NCBI RefSeq assembly: GCF_004336745.1
Contig: NZ_SJXD01000029.1
Span: forward strand, 62,001 to 126,000
Reading direction: 5' to 3'
Source of the DNA: Roseococcus sp. SYP-B2431
Lineage (GTDB): Bacteria > Pseudomonadota > Alphaproteobacteria > Acetobacterales > Acetobacteraceae
Length of the DNA: 64,000 nucleotides
This document shows, piece by piece, positions 51,598-60,399 of the stretch. The position numbers were made by a program, and so were the translations under genes. A model generated the notes under the pieces. It ran no database searches. It was given only the letters and a program-made list of their open reading frames with translations, and had not been told where the DNA came from. Each line of letters begins with the position of its first letter. The stretch's first letter is position 1.

Positions 51598-52699
51598 ATC
51601 TGGGGCCATCGTCGAAGCCCGGCGGCAGATGGAGATCTGCAACGCCTGCCGCTACTGCGAGGGCTATTGCGCCGTCTTCCCCGCGATGACGCTGCGGCGG
51701 GAATTCGCGGTGGGCGACCTCACCCATCTCGCCAATCTCTGCCACTCCTGCAAGGGCTGCTACCACGCCTGCCAATACGCGCCGCCGCATGCCTTCGGCG
51801 TGAACATCCCGGCGACCTTCGCCGACATCCGCAACGAATCCTACGCGGAATACGCCTGGCCCGCGCCGATGGGCCGGCTCTTCGCGCGCAACGGCACGGT
51901 GGTGACGGCGACCGTCGTGCTGGCGCTGACGCTGGTGCTGCTGCTGACCATGGGCCTGCAGGACCCCGCGATCCTCTACACCGCGCAGACCGGCACGGGC
52001 GCCTTCTTCCGGGTGATCCCCTACTGGCTGATGACCGGGCTGGCGACGCTCACCTTCGGCTACGCCGTCATGGCGATGACCATCGGCGGGGTGCGCTACT
52101 GGCGCGGCACGGCGCCGGGGAAGGGCCAAGGGGGGAAACAGAAGCCCATCACGCCGCAGCCCGTCGCCACGGCGGCGGTGGACATCCTCACCCTGCGGAA
52201 CCTCGGCGGCGGCGGGCATGGCTGCAACGACCTGGACGACAGCTTCGCCCAGACGCGGCGCTGGTTCCACCAGTCCATGTTCTACGGCTTCATGCTCTGC
52301 TTCGCGGCGACGACGACGGGTGCCTTCTACCACCACTTCCTCGGCTGGAAGTCGCCGCACGCCTTCCTGAGCCTGCCCGTGCAGTTCGGCACCTGGGGCG
52401 GCGTGCTGCTCTGCATCGGCACGGTGGGCCTGCTCTGGGTGAAGACCGTCACCGATCCCGGGCCGGTCGCGAAGCGCTGGCTGGGCGGCGAGTACGCGAT
52501 GCTCGGCCTGCTCTTCCTGGTCTCGATCACCGGGCTGCTGCTGCTGGTCGTGCGGCACACCGGCGCGATGGGCGTGATGCTCGCCGTCCATCTCGGCCTC
52601 GTGCTCGGCCTCTTCCTCATCCTGCCCTACAGCAAGATGGTGCATGGCGTGTATCGCAGCCTCGCGCTGCTGCGGAACGCGCAGGAGAAGCGCGTCTGA
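51584..52699 (+). CDS. tcuB: TcuB-type iron-sulfur membrane protein (tricarballylate utilisation)
   Basis: A 371-residue protein. Two ferredoxin-like cysteine clusters come first (CNACRYCEGYC at about 19 and CHSCKGCYHAC at about 53), each fit for a 4Fe-4S cluster. About six membrane helices follow from residue 100. TcuB reoxidises the FADH2 of TcuA and delivers electrons to the quinone pool. It starts 14 bp inside tcuA. The 58-bp gap to the next gene contains a strong hairpin. Confidence 0.92.
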   Translation: MSEIESGAIVEARRQMEICNACRYCEGYCAVFPAMTLRREFAVGDLTHLANLCHSCKGCYHACQYAPPHAFGVNIPATFADIRNESYAEYAWPAPMGRLFARNGTVVTATVVLALTLVLLLTMGLQDPAILYTAQTGTGAFFRVIPYWLMTGLATLTFGYAVMAMTIGGVRYWRGTAPGKGQGGKQKPITPQPVATAAVDILTLRNLGGGGHGCNDLDDSFAQTRRWFHQSMFYGFMLCFAATTTGAFYHHFLGWKSPHAFLSLPVQFGTWGGVLLCIGTVGLLWVKTVTDPGPVAKRWLGGEYAMLGLLFLVSITGLLLLVVRHTGAMGVMLAVHLGLVLGLFLILPYSKMVHGVYRSLALLRNAQEKRV

Positions 52700-52725
52700 T
52701 CGTTCTGGACAGGCGATGAAATCCG

Positions 52726-52753
52726 GGGCCTCCTGACCGCAATCAGGAGGTCC
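52726..52753 (+). promoter_or_regulatory. Hairpin sequestering the Shine-Dalgarno of the next Bug gene
   Basis: An 11-bp stem (52726-52736 with 52743-52753, one G-U pair) with a 6-nt loop includes the whole AGGAGG (52745-52750) that serves the Bug gene starting at 52758. When folded it should block translation. It might also act as an attenuator or mRNA-stabilising stem after tcuB. Confidence 0.55.
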
Positions 52754-52757
52754 AGGA

Positions 52758-53717
52758 ATGTTCAAGCGCCGCGCGGGTCTCGCGCTGATGGCCGTGCCCG
52801 CCGTTGCGCGGGCGCAGGGCTTTCCCACCCGGCCGATCCGCCTCGTCATCCCCTTCACCGCCGGCGGCAGCAACGACATCGTGGGCCGCATCCTGGCCGA
52901 GGCGATGTCGGCGCGGCTGGGCCAGCCGATCGTCATCGAGAACCGCGGCGGGGCAGGGGGGCTGCTCGGCAACGACCTGGTCGCGAAGGCGCCGGCGGAC
53001 GGCTACACGATCCTGCTGGCCGGCAGCGGCAGCTTCGTCATCTCCAGCCTCACCGTGCCGCGCGTGCCCTATGACGTAGTGAACGGCTTTGCCCCGATCG
53101 GCGGCCTCGGCGCGGCGCCGAACGTCATCGCGGTGAACCCTTCCCTGCCGGTGACCAGCCTCGCGGAGCTGCGCGACTACGCCCGCGCGAACGGTCCCAT
53201 CACCTTCGGCACACCGGGAGCGGGCACGACCGCGCATGCGCTGGGGGCGATGATCGCGCTCACCCTCGGTTTCGAGATCGACTTCATCCATTACCGCGGC
53301 ACGGCGCCGGCCCTGACCGACGTCGTCGCCGGGCGCGTGCAGATGATCACCAACGCCGCCGCGCCCTTCCTGCCCTTCCTGGCCTCCGGGCGGCTGCGCG
53401 CGCTGGCCATCGCGGGCCGGCAGCGCGCCTCGGTGCTGCCGGAGCTCTCGACCTCGCTGGAGCAGGGCTTTCCCGAGATCGACAGCGCCACCTGGTACGG
53501 GCTGCTGGCGCCCGCCGGCACGCCGCCGGAGCCGATCGCCCGGCTGCATGCGGCGATGAACGCCGCGCTGGCCGATCCCGCCATCCGCGCGCGGATGGTG
53601 GAGAACGGCGTCGAGATCGAGACGAGCCCGACGCCGGAGGATTTCGGGCGATTCCTCGTGGCCGAGCGCGAGCGCTGGGGCGTGGTGGTGCGCCGGGCGA
53701 GCCTGCGCGCCGAATAG
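52758..53717 (+). CDS. Bug/TctC family tripartite tricarboxylate receptor protein
   Basis: A 319-residue periplasmic binding protein with a short signal (MFKRRAGLALMAVPAVARAQ). Family segments: FPTRPIRLVIPFTAGGSND, IVIENRGGAGGL and IHYRGTAPALTD. It follows tcuAB directly, in the place where a permease gene would be expected, so tricarballylate or citrate is the leading guess for its ligand. Translation may be gated by the hairpin over its ribosome-binding site. Confidence 0.93.
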   Translation: MFKRRAGLALMAVPAVARAQGFPTRPIRLVIPFTAGGSNDIVGRILAEAMSARLGQPIVIENRGGAGGLLGNDLVAKAPADGYTILLAGSGSFVISSLTVPRVPYDVVNGFAPIGGLGAAPNVIAVNPSLPVTSLAELRDYARANGPITFGTPGAGTTAHALGAMIALTLGFEIDFIHYRGTAPALTDVVAGRVQMITNAAAPFLPFLASGRLRALAIAGRQRASVLPELSTSLEQGFPEIDSATWYGLLAPAGTPPEPIARLHAAMNAALADPAIRARMVENGVEIETSPTPEDFGRFLVAERERWGVVVRRASLRAE

Positions 53718-53752
53718 GACGGCCGGGAGGCGGCCCGTGGCGCGCCTTGCCG

Positions 53753-53778
53753 CCGGGCCGAGCCGGGAAGGCCCGGCC
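53753..53778. terminator. Hairpin between convergent genes
   Basis: A perfect 8-bp stem GCCGGGCC/GGCCCGGC with a 10-nt loop lies between the Bug gene and the minus-strand cupin gene. It may terminate both. Confidence 0.45.
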
Positions 53779-53788
53779 TGACGATGCT

Positions 53789-54274
53789 CTACCGGCGCCG
53801 CGGATCGTCGGCGGGGTTCACGTAGGTGATCCCCTGCGGGCCCGTGCCGTGCAGCTGGATCTCGGTCTCCTGGGTGAACCAGGCGTAGTGGGTCATGCCC
53901 TTGGCCACGAAGGAGAAGCCGCCGGCCCGCACCAGCTCGCCCTTCGTCTCGTCCAGCCGGTCGCCGACGCCGATGTTGAAGCCGCCCGACAGGACGGTGA
54001 CGTTCTCGTCGTTCGGATGCGTGTGCGGCGCGATCCTGAAGCCGGCCGGGACCTTCAGGCGCACGACGTAGAACCCTTCCCGCGTCGGATCCCCCCGGAC
54101 CACAGCGAATTGCGCCCCGCGCGCATAGGCGGGCGGCGCGGTCCAGCGCAGGGCATCCGGCTGCACGGTCGCATGCGCGTCGCCGTCGTGGCGATGGGCG
54201 GCCTGCGCCAGTGCCGCGCGGACCGGCAGGGCGGCGGCGGCCAGAATACCGGCGGCCAGTTGCCTCTTCTTCAT
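53789..54274 (-). CDS. Exported cupin-domain protein
   Basis: A 161-residue protein with a signal peptide (about 1-23, ALA cleavage) and a single cupin barrel. Metal ligands are in PAGFRIAPHTHPNDENVTVL (two His, one Glu) and a later His in GMTHYAWF. Exported single cupins may be dioxygenases, isomerases or binding proteins. GGAG lies 6 nt before the ATG. Divergent from an AraC gene, which probably regulates it. Confidence 0.88.
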   Translation of the reverse strand: MKKRQLAAGILAAAALPVRAALAQAAHRHDGDAHATVQPDALRWTAPPAYARGAQFAVVRGDPTREGFYVVRLKVPAGFRIAPHTHPNDENVTVLSGGFNIGVGDRLDETKGELVRAGGFSFVAKGMTHYAWFTQETEIQLHGTGPQGITYVNPADDPRRR

Positions 54275-54358
54275 CGTTCTCTCCATGTGCTGTTGGCCCC
54301 GAGCCCGCCGACAGCGAATGCCGGCCGGCGCGTGCGGCAGCGTTCCAAGTAGAACCCA

Positions 54359-54374
54359 TGCGAACGCTTGCGAA
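54359..54374. promoter_or_regulatory. Direct repeat in cupin-AraC gap
   Basis: TGCGAA-CGCT-TGCGAA is a direct repeat with 10-bp periodicity, the arrangement AraC-type proteins bind. A related GCGAATG is at 54314-54320. It lies between the divergent cupin and AraC genes. Confidence 0.4.
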
Positions 54375-54432
54375 TGACCGGATCGACGGAGTACCTGACC
54401 GATCGTCCAAATCCGCGGTTCGGGGAGGGGCG

Positions 54433-55395
54433 ATGGATCCGTTGTCGGATGTGCTTCGTTCGGTCCGCCTCACAGGCGGTCTGTTCGTCGAGGCGCGCTT
54501 TACCGCGCCCTGGTGCGTGACCGCGCAGGTCCGGCCGGAGGAATGGAGCGTGGTGCTGGCCGCCCCCGTCCAGGTGATCGCCTATCATGTCGTGATATCC
54601 GGAAGGCTTTGCGTGACCGTGGACGGCGCCCCGGACGTCACGGTCGATGCGGGCGAGATCGTGCTGTTCCCGCGCAACGACGGCCATATCCTGGCGAGCG
54701 GCCCCGGCCAGGTGCCGATCGGGGCCGGCGCCCTGATCCAGCGTTCGCCGCAGGGCGGGCTCGCGCGCATCTCCCATGGCGGGGGCGGCGAGGCGGCGCA
54801 TCTCGTCTGCGGCTTCCTGGGCAGCGGAGACGCCTACAATCCCCTGATCGCGAGCCTGCCTCCCGTCCTGAAGCTCGACCTCCGCGAGGGCACCGCGCGC
54901 GACTGGATCGAGGCCTCCGTCCGTTTCGCCGCCGCCGAGCTGGCGGCCGGCCGCCTCCCCACCTCGAGCGTCGTGTCCCGCCTGTCGGAGACCCTGCTGG
55001 TGGAGGCGGTGCGCCACTATGCCTCGGCGCTGGACAGCGGGGAGACCGGCTGGCTGAAGGGCCTGCGCGACCCGGGTGTCGGGCGCGCCCTGTCGCTGAT
55101 GCATCAGGACGTCGCGGCGCCCTGGTCGGTCGATGAGCTGGCGCGGCACGTCGCCATGTCGCGGAGCGCCTTCGTGGAGCGGTTCCGGGCCCTCGTGGGC
55201 GTGCCGCCGATCCGCTACCTGACGTCGTGGCGCCTGCAGACCGCCCGGCACCAGCTGCGCCGGGGCGGCAGCAGCGTCGGCCAGGTCGCGCGCGCGGTCG
55301 GCTACGAGTCGGAGGAGGCGTTCAGCCGCGCCTTCAAGCGGCAGAGCGGGCTGTCGCCCGCCCGATGGCGGAACCTCGACGGCGCCGAAGGCTGA
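54433..55395 (+). CDS. AraC family transcriptional regulator (cupin N-terminus)
   Basis: A 320-residue regulator. An AraC-type cupin sensor spans about 15-180 (VVISGRLCVTVDGAPDVTVD). The two C-terminal helix-turn-helix motifs run from about 215 (ELARHVAMSRSAFVERFR and GYESEEAFSRAFKRQSG). The ATG at 54433 has GGGGAGGGG just upstream. Likely target: the divergent exported cupin gene, via the direct repeats between them. Confidence 0.92.
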   Translation: MDPLSDVLRSVRLTGGLFVEARFTAPWCVTAQVRPEEWSVVLAAPVQVIAYHVVISGRLCVTVDGAPDVTVDAGEIVLFPRNDGHILASGPGQVPIGAGALIQRSPQGGLARISHGGGGEAAHLVCGFLGSGDAYNPLIASLPPVLKLDLREGTARDWIEASVRFAAAELAAGRLPTSSVVSRLSETLLVEAVRHYASALDSGETGWLKGLRDPGVGRALSLMHQDVAAPWSVDELARHVAMSRSAFVERFRALVGVPPIRYLTSWRLQTARHQLRRGGSSVGQVARAVGYESEEAFSRAFKRQSGLSPARWRNLDGAEG

Positions 55396-55397
55396 GT

Positions 55398-55424
55398 GCG
55401 GCGGGCGTCCACCGGGCCCGCCGC
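55398..55424. terminator. Bidirectional terminator hairpin
   Basis: A perfect 9-bp stem GCGGCGGGC/GCCCGCCGC with a 9-nt loop occupies the gap between the convergent AraC and lpd genes. Confidence 0.5.
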
Positions 55425-55432
55425 GGCGACGG

Positions 55433-56851
55433 TCAGATGTGGATGGCGCGGCCCTCGACGGCGAGCGCCGCTTCCTTCACCGCCTCGTTCAGCGTGGGAT
55501 GCGCGTGGCAGGTGCGCGCCACGTCCTCGCTGCTGGCGCCGAACTCGATGGCCATGGCCAGCTCCGCGATCAGCGTGCCGGCATCCGGCCCGATGATATG
55601 CGCGCCCAGCACCAGGTCCGTCTTCGCATCGGCGATGATCTTCACGAGGCCGTCGGTCTCGCCCATGGCGCGGGCGCGCCCATTGGCGGTGAAGGGGAAC
55701 TTGCCGATCTTCACGGCCACGCCCCGGGCCTTGATCTGCTCCTCGGTCTCGCCGACGGAAGCGACCTCCGGCCAGGTGTAGATGACCGAGGGAATGGCAT
55801 TGTAGTTGATGTGCGGCTTCTGGCCCGCGATCATCTCGGCCAGCGCCATGCCCTCGTCCTCGGCCTTGTGGGCGAGCATCGCGCCGGTGATGCAGTCGCC
55901 GATGGCGTAGATGCCGGGGACATTGGTCGCGAAATGCGCGTCGACCTGCACGCGGCCGCGCTCGTCGAGCTTCACGCCCGCCTTGTCCAGCCCGAGGCCG
56001 GCGAGGTAGGGCCGGCGGCCGATCGCCAGCAGCACGATGTCGGCCGAGATCTTCTCCTCCGCGCCGCCCGCGGCGGGCGCCACGGTCAGCTCCACGCCCG
56101 CGCCGGTGACCTTGGCACCGGTCACCTTGGTCTTGAGCTTGAGCTTCATGCCCTGCTTGGTCATGGCGCGCTCGAACTGCTTGCCGATCTCGAGGTCCAG
56201 GCCGGGCGCCAGCCGGTCCATGAACTCCACCGCCGTGACCTTGGCGCCGAGCCGCTGCCACACCGAGCCGAGCTCCAGCCCGATCACGCCGCCGCCGATG
56301 ACGACCAGGTGCTCCGGCACCTTCTCCAACTCCAGCGCGCCGGTGGAGGTGACGATCTTCTTCTCGTCCACCTCGACGCCGGGCAGCGGCACGCTCTCGC
56401 TGCCGGTGGCGATGACGATGTGCCTGGCGGCGTATTCCTTGCCGTCCACCGCGACCTTGCCGGGGCCGGCGATGCTGCCCGCGCCCTTCAGCCAGGTCAC
56501 CTTGTTCTTCTTGAAGAGGAACTCGACGCCCTTCACGTTGGCGTCCACGGTCTTGGTCTTGTGCGCCATCATCTTGGCCAGGTCGTAGCGGACCTCGCTT
56601 ACGATCACGCCATGGGTCTCCAGCTTGTGCTTGGCTTCCTCGAAATGCTCGGTCGAGTGCAGCAGCGCCTTGGAGGGAATGCAGCCGATATTGAGGCAGG
56701 TGCCGCCGAGCGTCGCGCGCTTCTCGACGCAGGCGACCTTCATGCCGAGCTGGGCGGCCCGGATGGCGCAGACATAGCCGCCGGGGCCGGCCCCGATGAC
56801 GACGACGTCGAAGCTGTCAGGGCCGGTCGGGTTTGGGGCGGTGGCGGACAT
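55433..56851 (-). CDS. lpdA: Dihydrolipoyl dehydrogenase
   Basis: A 472-residue flavoprotein disulfide reductase. FAD loop GAGPGGYVCAIRAAQLG; redox disulfide GGTCLNIGCIPSK at about residue 49; NAD loop GGGVIGLELGSV; catalytic His-Glu pair in CHAHPTLNEAV near the C-terminus. It regenerates lipoamide in 2-oxoacid dehydrogenase complexes. No E1 or E2 genes are beside it here, although in many relatives they lie upstream. Confidence 0.95.
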   Translation of the reverse strand: MSATAPNPTGPDSFDVVVIGAGPGGYVCAIRAAQLGMKVACVEKRATLGGTCLNIGCIPSKALLHSTEHFEEAKHKLETHGVIVSEVRYDLAKMMAHKTKTVDANVKGVEFLFKKNKVTWLKGAGSIAGPGKVAVDGKEYAARHIVIATGSESVPLPGVEVDEKKIVTSTGALELEKVPEHLVVIGGGVIGLELGSVWQRLGAKVTAVEFMDRLAPGLDLEIGKQFERAMTKQGMKLKLKTKVTGAKVTGAGVELTVAPAAGGAEEKISADIVLLAIGRRPYLAGLGLDKAGVKLDERGRVQVDAHFATNVPGIYAIGDCITGAMLAHKAEDEGMALAEMIAGQKPHINYNAIPSVIYTWPEVASVGETEEQIKARGVAVKIGKFPFTANGRARAMGETDGLVKIIADAKTDLVLGAHIIGPDAGTLIAELAMAIEFGASSEDVARTCHAHPTLNEAVKEAALAVEGRAIHI

Positions 56852-56994
56852 GAAGGCTCCTGTGCGAAATCCGGCGCAAACTGACGCGCGGCGGGCCCCG
56901 GTGCAAGCCGGCCTATAGCGGCGATGGGAAGGACCGATTGTCCCGCATCCTCCCGGCTCGTCATGATCCGGGCATCGAGGAGGAGGCCCAAGCC

Positions 56995-57330
56995 ATGCAC
57001 CGGATTTTCCTGTCAGCCATGCTCCTGCTGCCGGCGGCGGGCCTGGCCCAAGCGCAGACCGCCGTCGACTGCGCGGGCGTGCTGGACATCGGCAACTGGT
57101 CGAGCGAGCTCAGCCGCGGCTACTACACGAACCGGGTGGACCTGCGGAACCTGGGTCAGGCCCGGATCTCGGTCACGCACAGCTATCGCGGCGCGGGCGC
57201 CATCATCTCGCCGCCCGTCGTGATCGCCCCGGGCGGTTTCGCCCGGCGCGAGCTGGCCCGGACGCAGGCCCGCCAGGCCGCCGTGGCGCTGCAATCGGCG
57301 ACCACGCTGACCTGCACGGCGCAGGGCTGA
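56995..57330 (+). CDS. Small exported hypothetical protein
   Basis: A 111-residue protein with a signal peptide (about 1-20, AQA cleavage) and two cysteines in the mature part (VDCAGV near the start, TCTAQG at the end) that could form a disulfide joining the ends. The middle looks like a small beta-sandwich (VDLRNLGQARISVTHSY). AGGAGG lies 9 nt upstream. Unknown family; upstream neighbour lpd is divergent. Confidence 0.75.
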   Translation: MHRIFLSAMLLLPAAGLAQAQTAVDCAGVLDIGNWSSELSRGYYTNRVDLRNLGQARISVTHSYRGAGAIISPPVVIAPGGFARRELARTQARQAAVALQSATTLTCTAQG

Positions 57331-57423
57331 CCGATCGGTCGAAAAGGCTTGGCAAGGCGGGCTGGTTCATGGCCTGATCCGGGGATGACGGCGCCGTAAG
57401 ATGCGCCGGTTCGGGAGGACGTC

Positions 57424-58425
57424 ATGGGGCCGCCGCCAAAGGGGCTGTCACGCCGCAAGGCCATGCTGCTGGGGGCCGGCGCCCTGGCCGCGCCCCGGAT
57501 CGCGGGGGCCCAGGGGGGCACGGCGCCGCGCTATCCGGACCGCGCGATCCGCCTCATCATCCCCTGGACGCCCGGCAGCAGCTCCGACGTGCAGCTCCGC
57601 AACCTGGCCGACCTGGCGAGCCGCGCGCTCGGCCAGACGGTGGTCGCCGAGAACCGGGCCGGGGCCGGCGGCACGCTGCATGCCGTCACCCTGGCGCGCG
57701 AGGCGCGGCCGGACGGCTATACCATCGGCCAGATGCACCTCTCGGTCGTCCGGCGGCCCTATCTGGTGCGGGCGCCGCAATGGGACGCGACGACCGACTT
57801 CACCCATATCATCGGCCTGACGGGCTGGCTCTACGGCGTCGCGGTCAAGGCCGACAGCCCCTTCCGGACCTTCCAGGACATGATCGCCCATGCCCGCGCC
57901 AATCCGGGCAAGCTGAGCTTCGCGACCTCCGGCATCGCCACCACGAACCACCTCGCCATGGAGGACATCGCGGCGCGCGAGCGGGTCGAGTTCACCCATG
58001 TACCCTTCCGCGGATCGAGCGAGGGCGTGACGGCCGTGCTCTCCGGCAATGTCGACATGATCGCCGACAGCAGCACCTGGGCACCCCAGGTCGAGGCGGG
58101 CGGCATGCGGGCGCTCTGCGTCTGGACGGAGGAGCGGGTGGCCCGCTTCCCAACGGTGCCCACGCTGAAGGAGCTGGGCTACGACATGGTCGTCACCTCG
58201 CCCTATGGGATCAGCGGGCCCGCCCGCATGGATCCGGGCGTGGTGCGCGTCCTGCACGACACGCTGAAGGCCGGGCTGATGAGCCCGGAGAACACCCGCG
58301 TGCGCGGCCAGTTCGACATGCCGCTCGCCTATCTCGACACCGAGCAATACCAGGATTTCATCCTTCGCCGGGCCGCCTACGAACGCGAGATCGTGACGCG
58401 CCTCGGTATCCGAATGGATGGCTGA
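57424..58425 (+). CDS. Bug/TctC family protein, first of three in tandem
   Basis: A 333-residue periplasmic binding protein with a twin-arginine-like signal (LSRRKAMLLGAGALAAP). Family segments: YPDRAIRLIIPWTPGSSSD, VVAENRAGAGGTLHAV and VPFRGSSEGVTAVLSG. Very similar along its length to the next gene (shared FTHIIG, GIATTNHLAMEDI, YDMVVTSPYG and AYEREIVTRLGIRM). Its stop overlaps that gene's start. No enzyme gene accompanies the trio. Confidence 0.93.
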   Translation: MGPPPKGLSRRKAMLLGAGALAAPRIAGAQGGTAPRYPDRAIRLIIPWTPGSSSDVQLRNLADLASRALGQTVVAENRAGAGGTLHAVTLAREARPDGYTIGQMHLSVVRRPYLVRAPQWDATTDFTHIIGLTGWLYGVAVKADSPFRTFQDMIAHARANPGKLSFATSGIATTNHLAMEDIAARERVEFTHVPFRGSSEGVTAVLSGNVDMIADSSTWAPQVEAGGMRALCVWTEERVARFPTVPTLKELGYDMVVTSPYGISGPARMDPGVVRVLHDTLKAGLMSPENTRVRGQFDMPLAYLDTEQYQDFILRRAAYEREIVTRLGIRMDG

Positions 58426-59399
58426 TGGAGGTCTTTTCCTTGAATCGTCGTTCGCTTCTTGCCCTGCCCCTTCTCGCGGCCCCGGCCGTCGCCCGCGCCC
58501 AGGCCCGCTATCCGGAGCGCCCCATCCGGCTGATCATTCCCTGGCCCGCCGGCGGCAGCGCCGACGCGCAGCTCCGCAGCATCGGCGAGCTCGCGACGCG
58601 CGCTCTGGGCCAGCCGGTGGTGATCGAGAACCGCGGCGGCGCCGGCGGCACGCTGCACGCCGTCCATCTGGCGCGCGAGGCGCGGCCGGACGGCTATACG
58701 CTGGGCCAGATGCATCTCTCCATCGTCCGGCGCCCCTATCTCGTCCGCACGCCGCAATGGGACACGACGACCGACTTCACGCATATCATCGGCATGACCG
58801 GCTGGCTCTTCGGCGTGGCGGTGAAGGCCGACAGCCGATTCCAGACCTTCCAGGAGATGATCGCCTTCGCGCGGGCCAATCCGGGCAAGCTGAGCTACTC
58901 CACCTCCGGCATCGCGACCACGAACCACCTCGCCATGGAGGACATCGTGGCGCGCGAGCGCGTGGAGCTCACCCACGTCCCCTTCCGCGGCGCCAATGAG
59001 GGCGTGACGGCCGTGCTCTCCGGCAGCGTGGACATGATCGCCGACAGCAGCACCTGGGCCGGCAATGTCGAGGCCGGGCAGATGCGCCTGCTCTGCGTCT
59101 GGTCGGCCGAGCGCGCGCCACGCTTCCCCAACGTGCCGACGCTGAAGGAGCTGGGCTACGACATGGTGGTGACCTCGCCCTATGGCGTGAGCGGGCCGCC
59201 ACGGATGGATTCCGGCGTGGTGAAGGTGCTGCACGACGTGATGCGCGACGCGCTGATGAGCCCGGAGAACACGCGGGTGCGGGCGCAGTTCGACATGCCG
59301 ATCAACTATCTCAACACCGAGCAGTACCAGGACTTCATTCTCCGGCGCGCGGCCTATGAGCGGGAGATCGTGACGAGGCTCGGCATCCGCATGGAGTGA
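58425..59399 (+). CDS. Bug/TctC family protein, second of three in tandem
   Basis: A 324-residue paralogue of the preceding Bug protein, clearly a recent duplicate. The ATG at 58425 overlaps the previous stop (TGATG). A TTG at 58440, with a perfect GGAGG 8 nt upstream and giving MNRRSLLALPLLAAP, may be the real start. Family segments: YPERPIRLIIPWPAGGSAD, VVIENRGGAGGTLHAV, VPFRGANEGVTAVLSG. Confidence 0.93.
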   Translation: MEVFSLNRRSLLALPLLAAPAVARAQARYPERPIRLIIPWPAGGSADAQLRSIGELATRALGQPVVIENRGGAGGTLHAVHLAREARPDGYTLGQMHLSIVRRPYLVRTPQWDTTTDFTHIIGMTGWLFGVAVKADSRFQTFQEMIAFARANPGKLSYSTSGIATTNHLAMEDIVARERVELTHVPFRGANEGVTAVLSGSVDMIADSSTWAGNVEAGQMRLLCVWSAERAPRFPNVPTLKELGYDMVVTSPYGVSGPPRMDSGVVKVLHDVMRDALMSPENTRVRAQFDMPINYLNTEQYQDFILRRAAYEREIVTRLGIRME

Positions 59400-59428
59400 G
59401 TCGCCTGGCACCACGGGGAGACTTCGCA

Positions 59429-60397
59429 ATGAAAAGACGCACTCTGCTGGCCGCGCTGCCCCTGGCGGCGCCGGCCTTGGCGGCACCGGCTCTGGCGCAG
59501 GGCCGCTATCCCAACCGGCCCATCCGCTTCCTGATTCCCTGGCCGCCGGGAGGCAGCCTGGACGCGCTGCACCGCCAGATGTTCGAGATCGCCGGGCGCG
59601 ACCTCGGCCAGAGCTTCGTCGTCGAGAACATGCCCGGTGCGCGCGGCACCCGCGCGGCGTTCTTCCTCACCCAGCAGGCGCGGCCGGACGGCTACACGCT
59701 GGCGCATCACCACCTCTCGATCCTGCGCCACCCCTTCCTGACCCGGCAGCCGACCTGGGATCCGGTGGTGGACTTCTCCTATGTCATGCAGATCACCGGC
59801 TTCGTCTTCGGCACGGCGGTCCGCGCCGACAGCCGCTGGCAGACCTTCGACGACCTCATGAAGGAGGCACGCGAGAAGCCGGGCACGCTGACCTATTCCA
59901 CCTCCGGCATCGCGACGACGAATCACCTCGCGATGGAGGACATCCTGACGCGCCGCGGCGGGCGCATGGAGCACATCCCCACGCGGGGCGCGCAGGAGGG
60001 CGTGACCATGCTGCTCGGCCGCCAGATCGACGTGGTGGCCGATGCGCAGAGCTGGCGGCCGCAGGTGGAGAGCGGGGAGTTCCGGCTGCTCTCGGCCTGG
60101 ACGCCGACGCGGCTGGGTTCCGCGCCCAATGCGCCGACCCTGCTGGAGCTGGGCTTCGGCATGAGCGTCACCTCGCCCTACGGCATCGTCGGGCCGAAGG
60201 GGATGGAGCCGGAGGTGGTGAACATCCTGCATCGCTCGCTGAAGAAGGCGCTGGACGACGAGCTGTGCCAGGCGATCGTGCGGCGATGGGAAATGCCGAA
60301 CGAATATCTGGGGCCGCCGGAATATCTGTCCTTCGCGCAGGAGCGGGTGCCCTATGAGCGCGATATGGTGCGGCGGCTGAACCTCAGCATCGACTGA
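59429..60397 (+). CDS. Bug/TctC family protein, third of three in tandem
   Basis: A 322-residue member of the same subgroup, more diverged: YPNRPIRFLIPWPPGGSLD, FVVENMPGARGTRA, and IPTRGAQEGVTMLLG where most have a VPYRG loop. It retains GIATTNHLAMEDIL and VTSPYGIVGPKGMEP shared with the first two. GGGGAG lies 8 nt before the ATG. It ends 2 bp from a convergent gene. Confidence 0.93.
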   Translation: MKRRTLLAALPLAAPALAAPALAQGRYPNRPIRFLIPWPPGGSLDALHRQMFEIAGRDLGQSFVVENMPGARGTRAAFFLTQQARPDGYTLAHHHLSILRHPFLTRQPTWDPVVDFSYVMQITGFVFGTAVRADSRWQTFDDLMKEAREKPGTLTYSTSGIATTNHLAMEDILTRRGGRMEHIPTRGAQEGVTMLLGRQIDVVADAQSWRPQVESGEFRLLSAWTPTRLGSAPNAPTLLELGFGMSVTSPYGIVGPKGMEPEVVNILHRSLKKALDDELCQAIVRRWEMPNEYLGPPEYLSFAQERVPYERDMVRRLNLSID

Positions 60398-60399
60398 GG

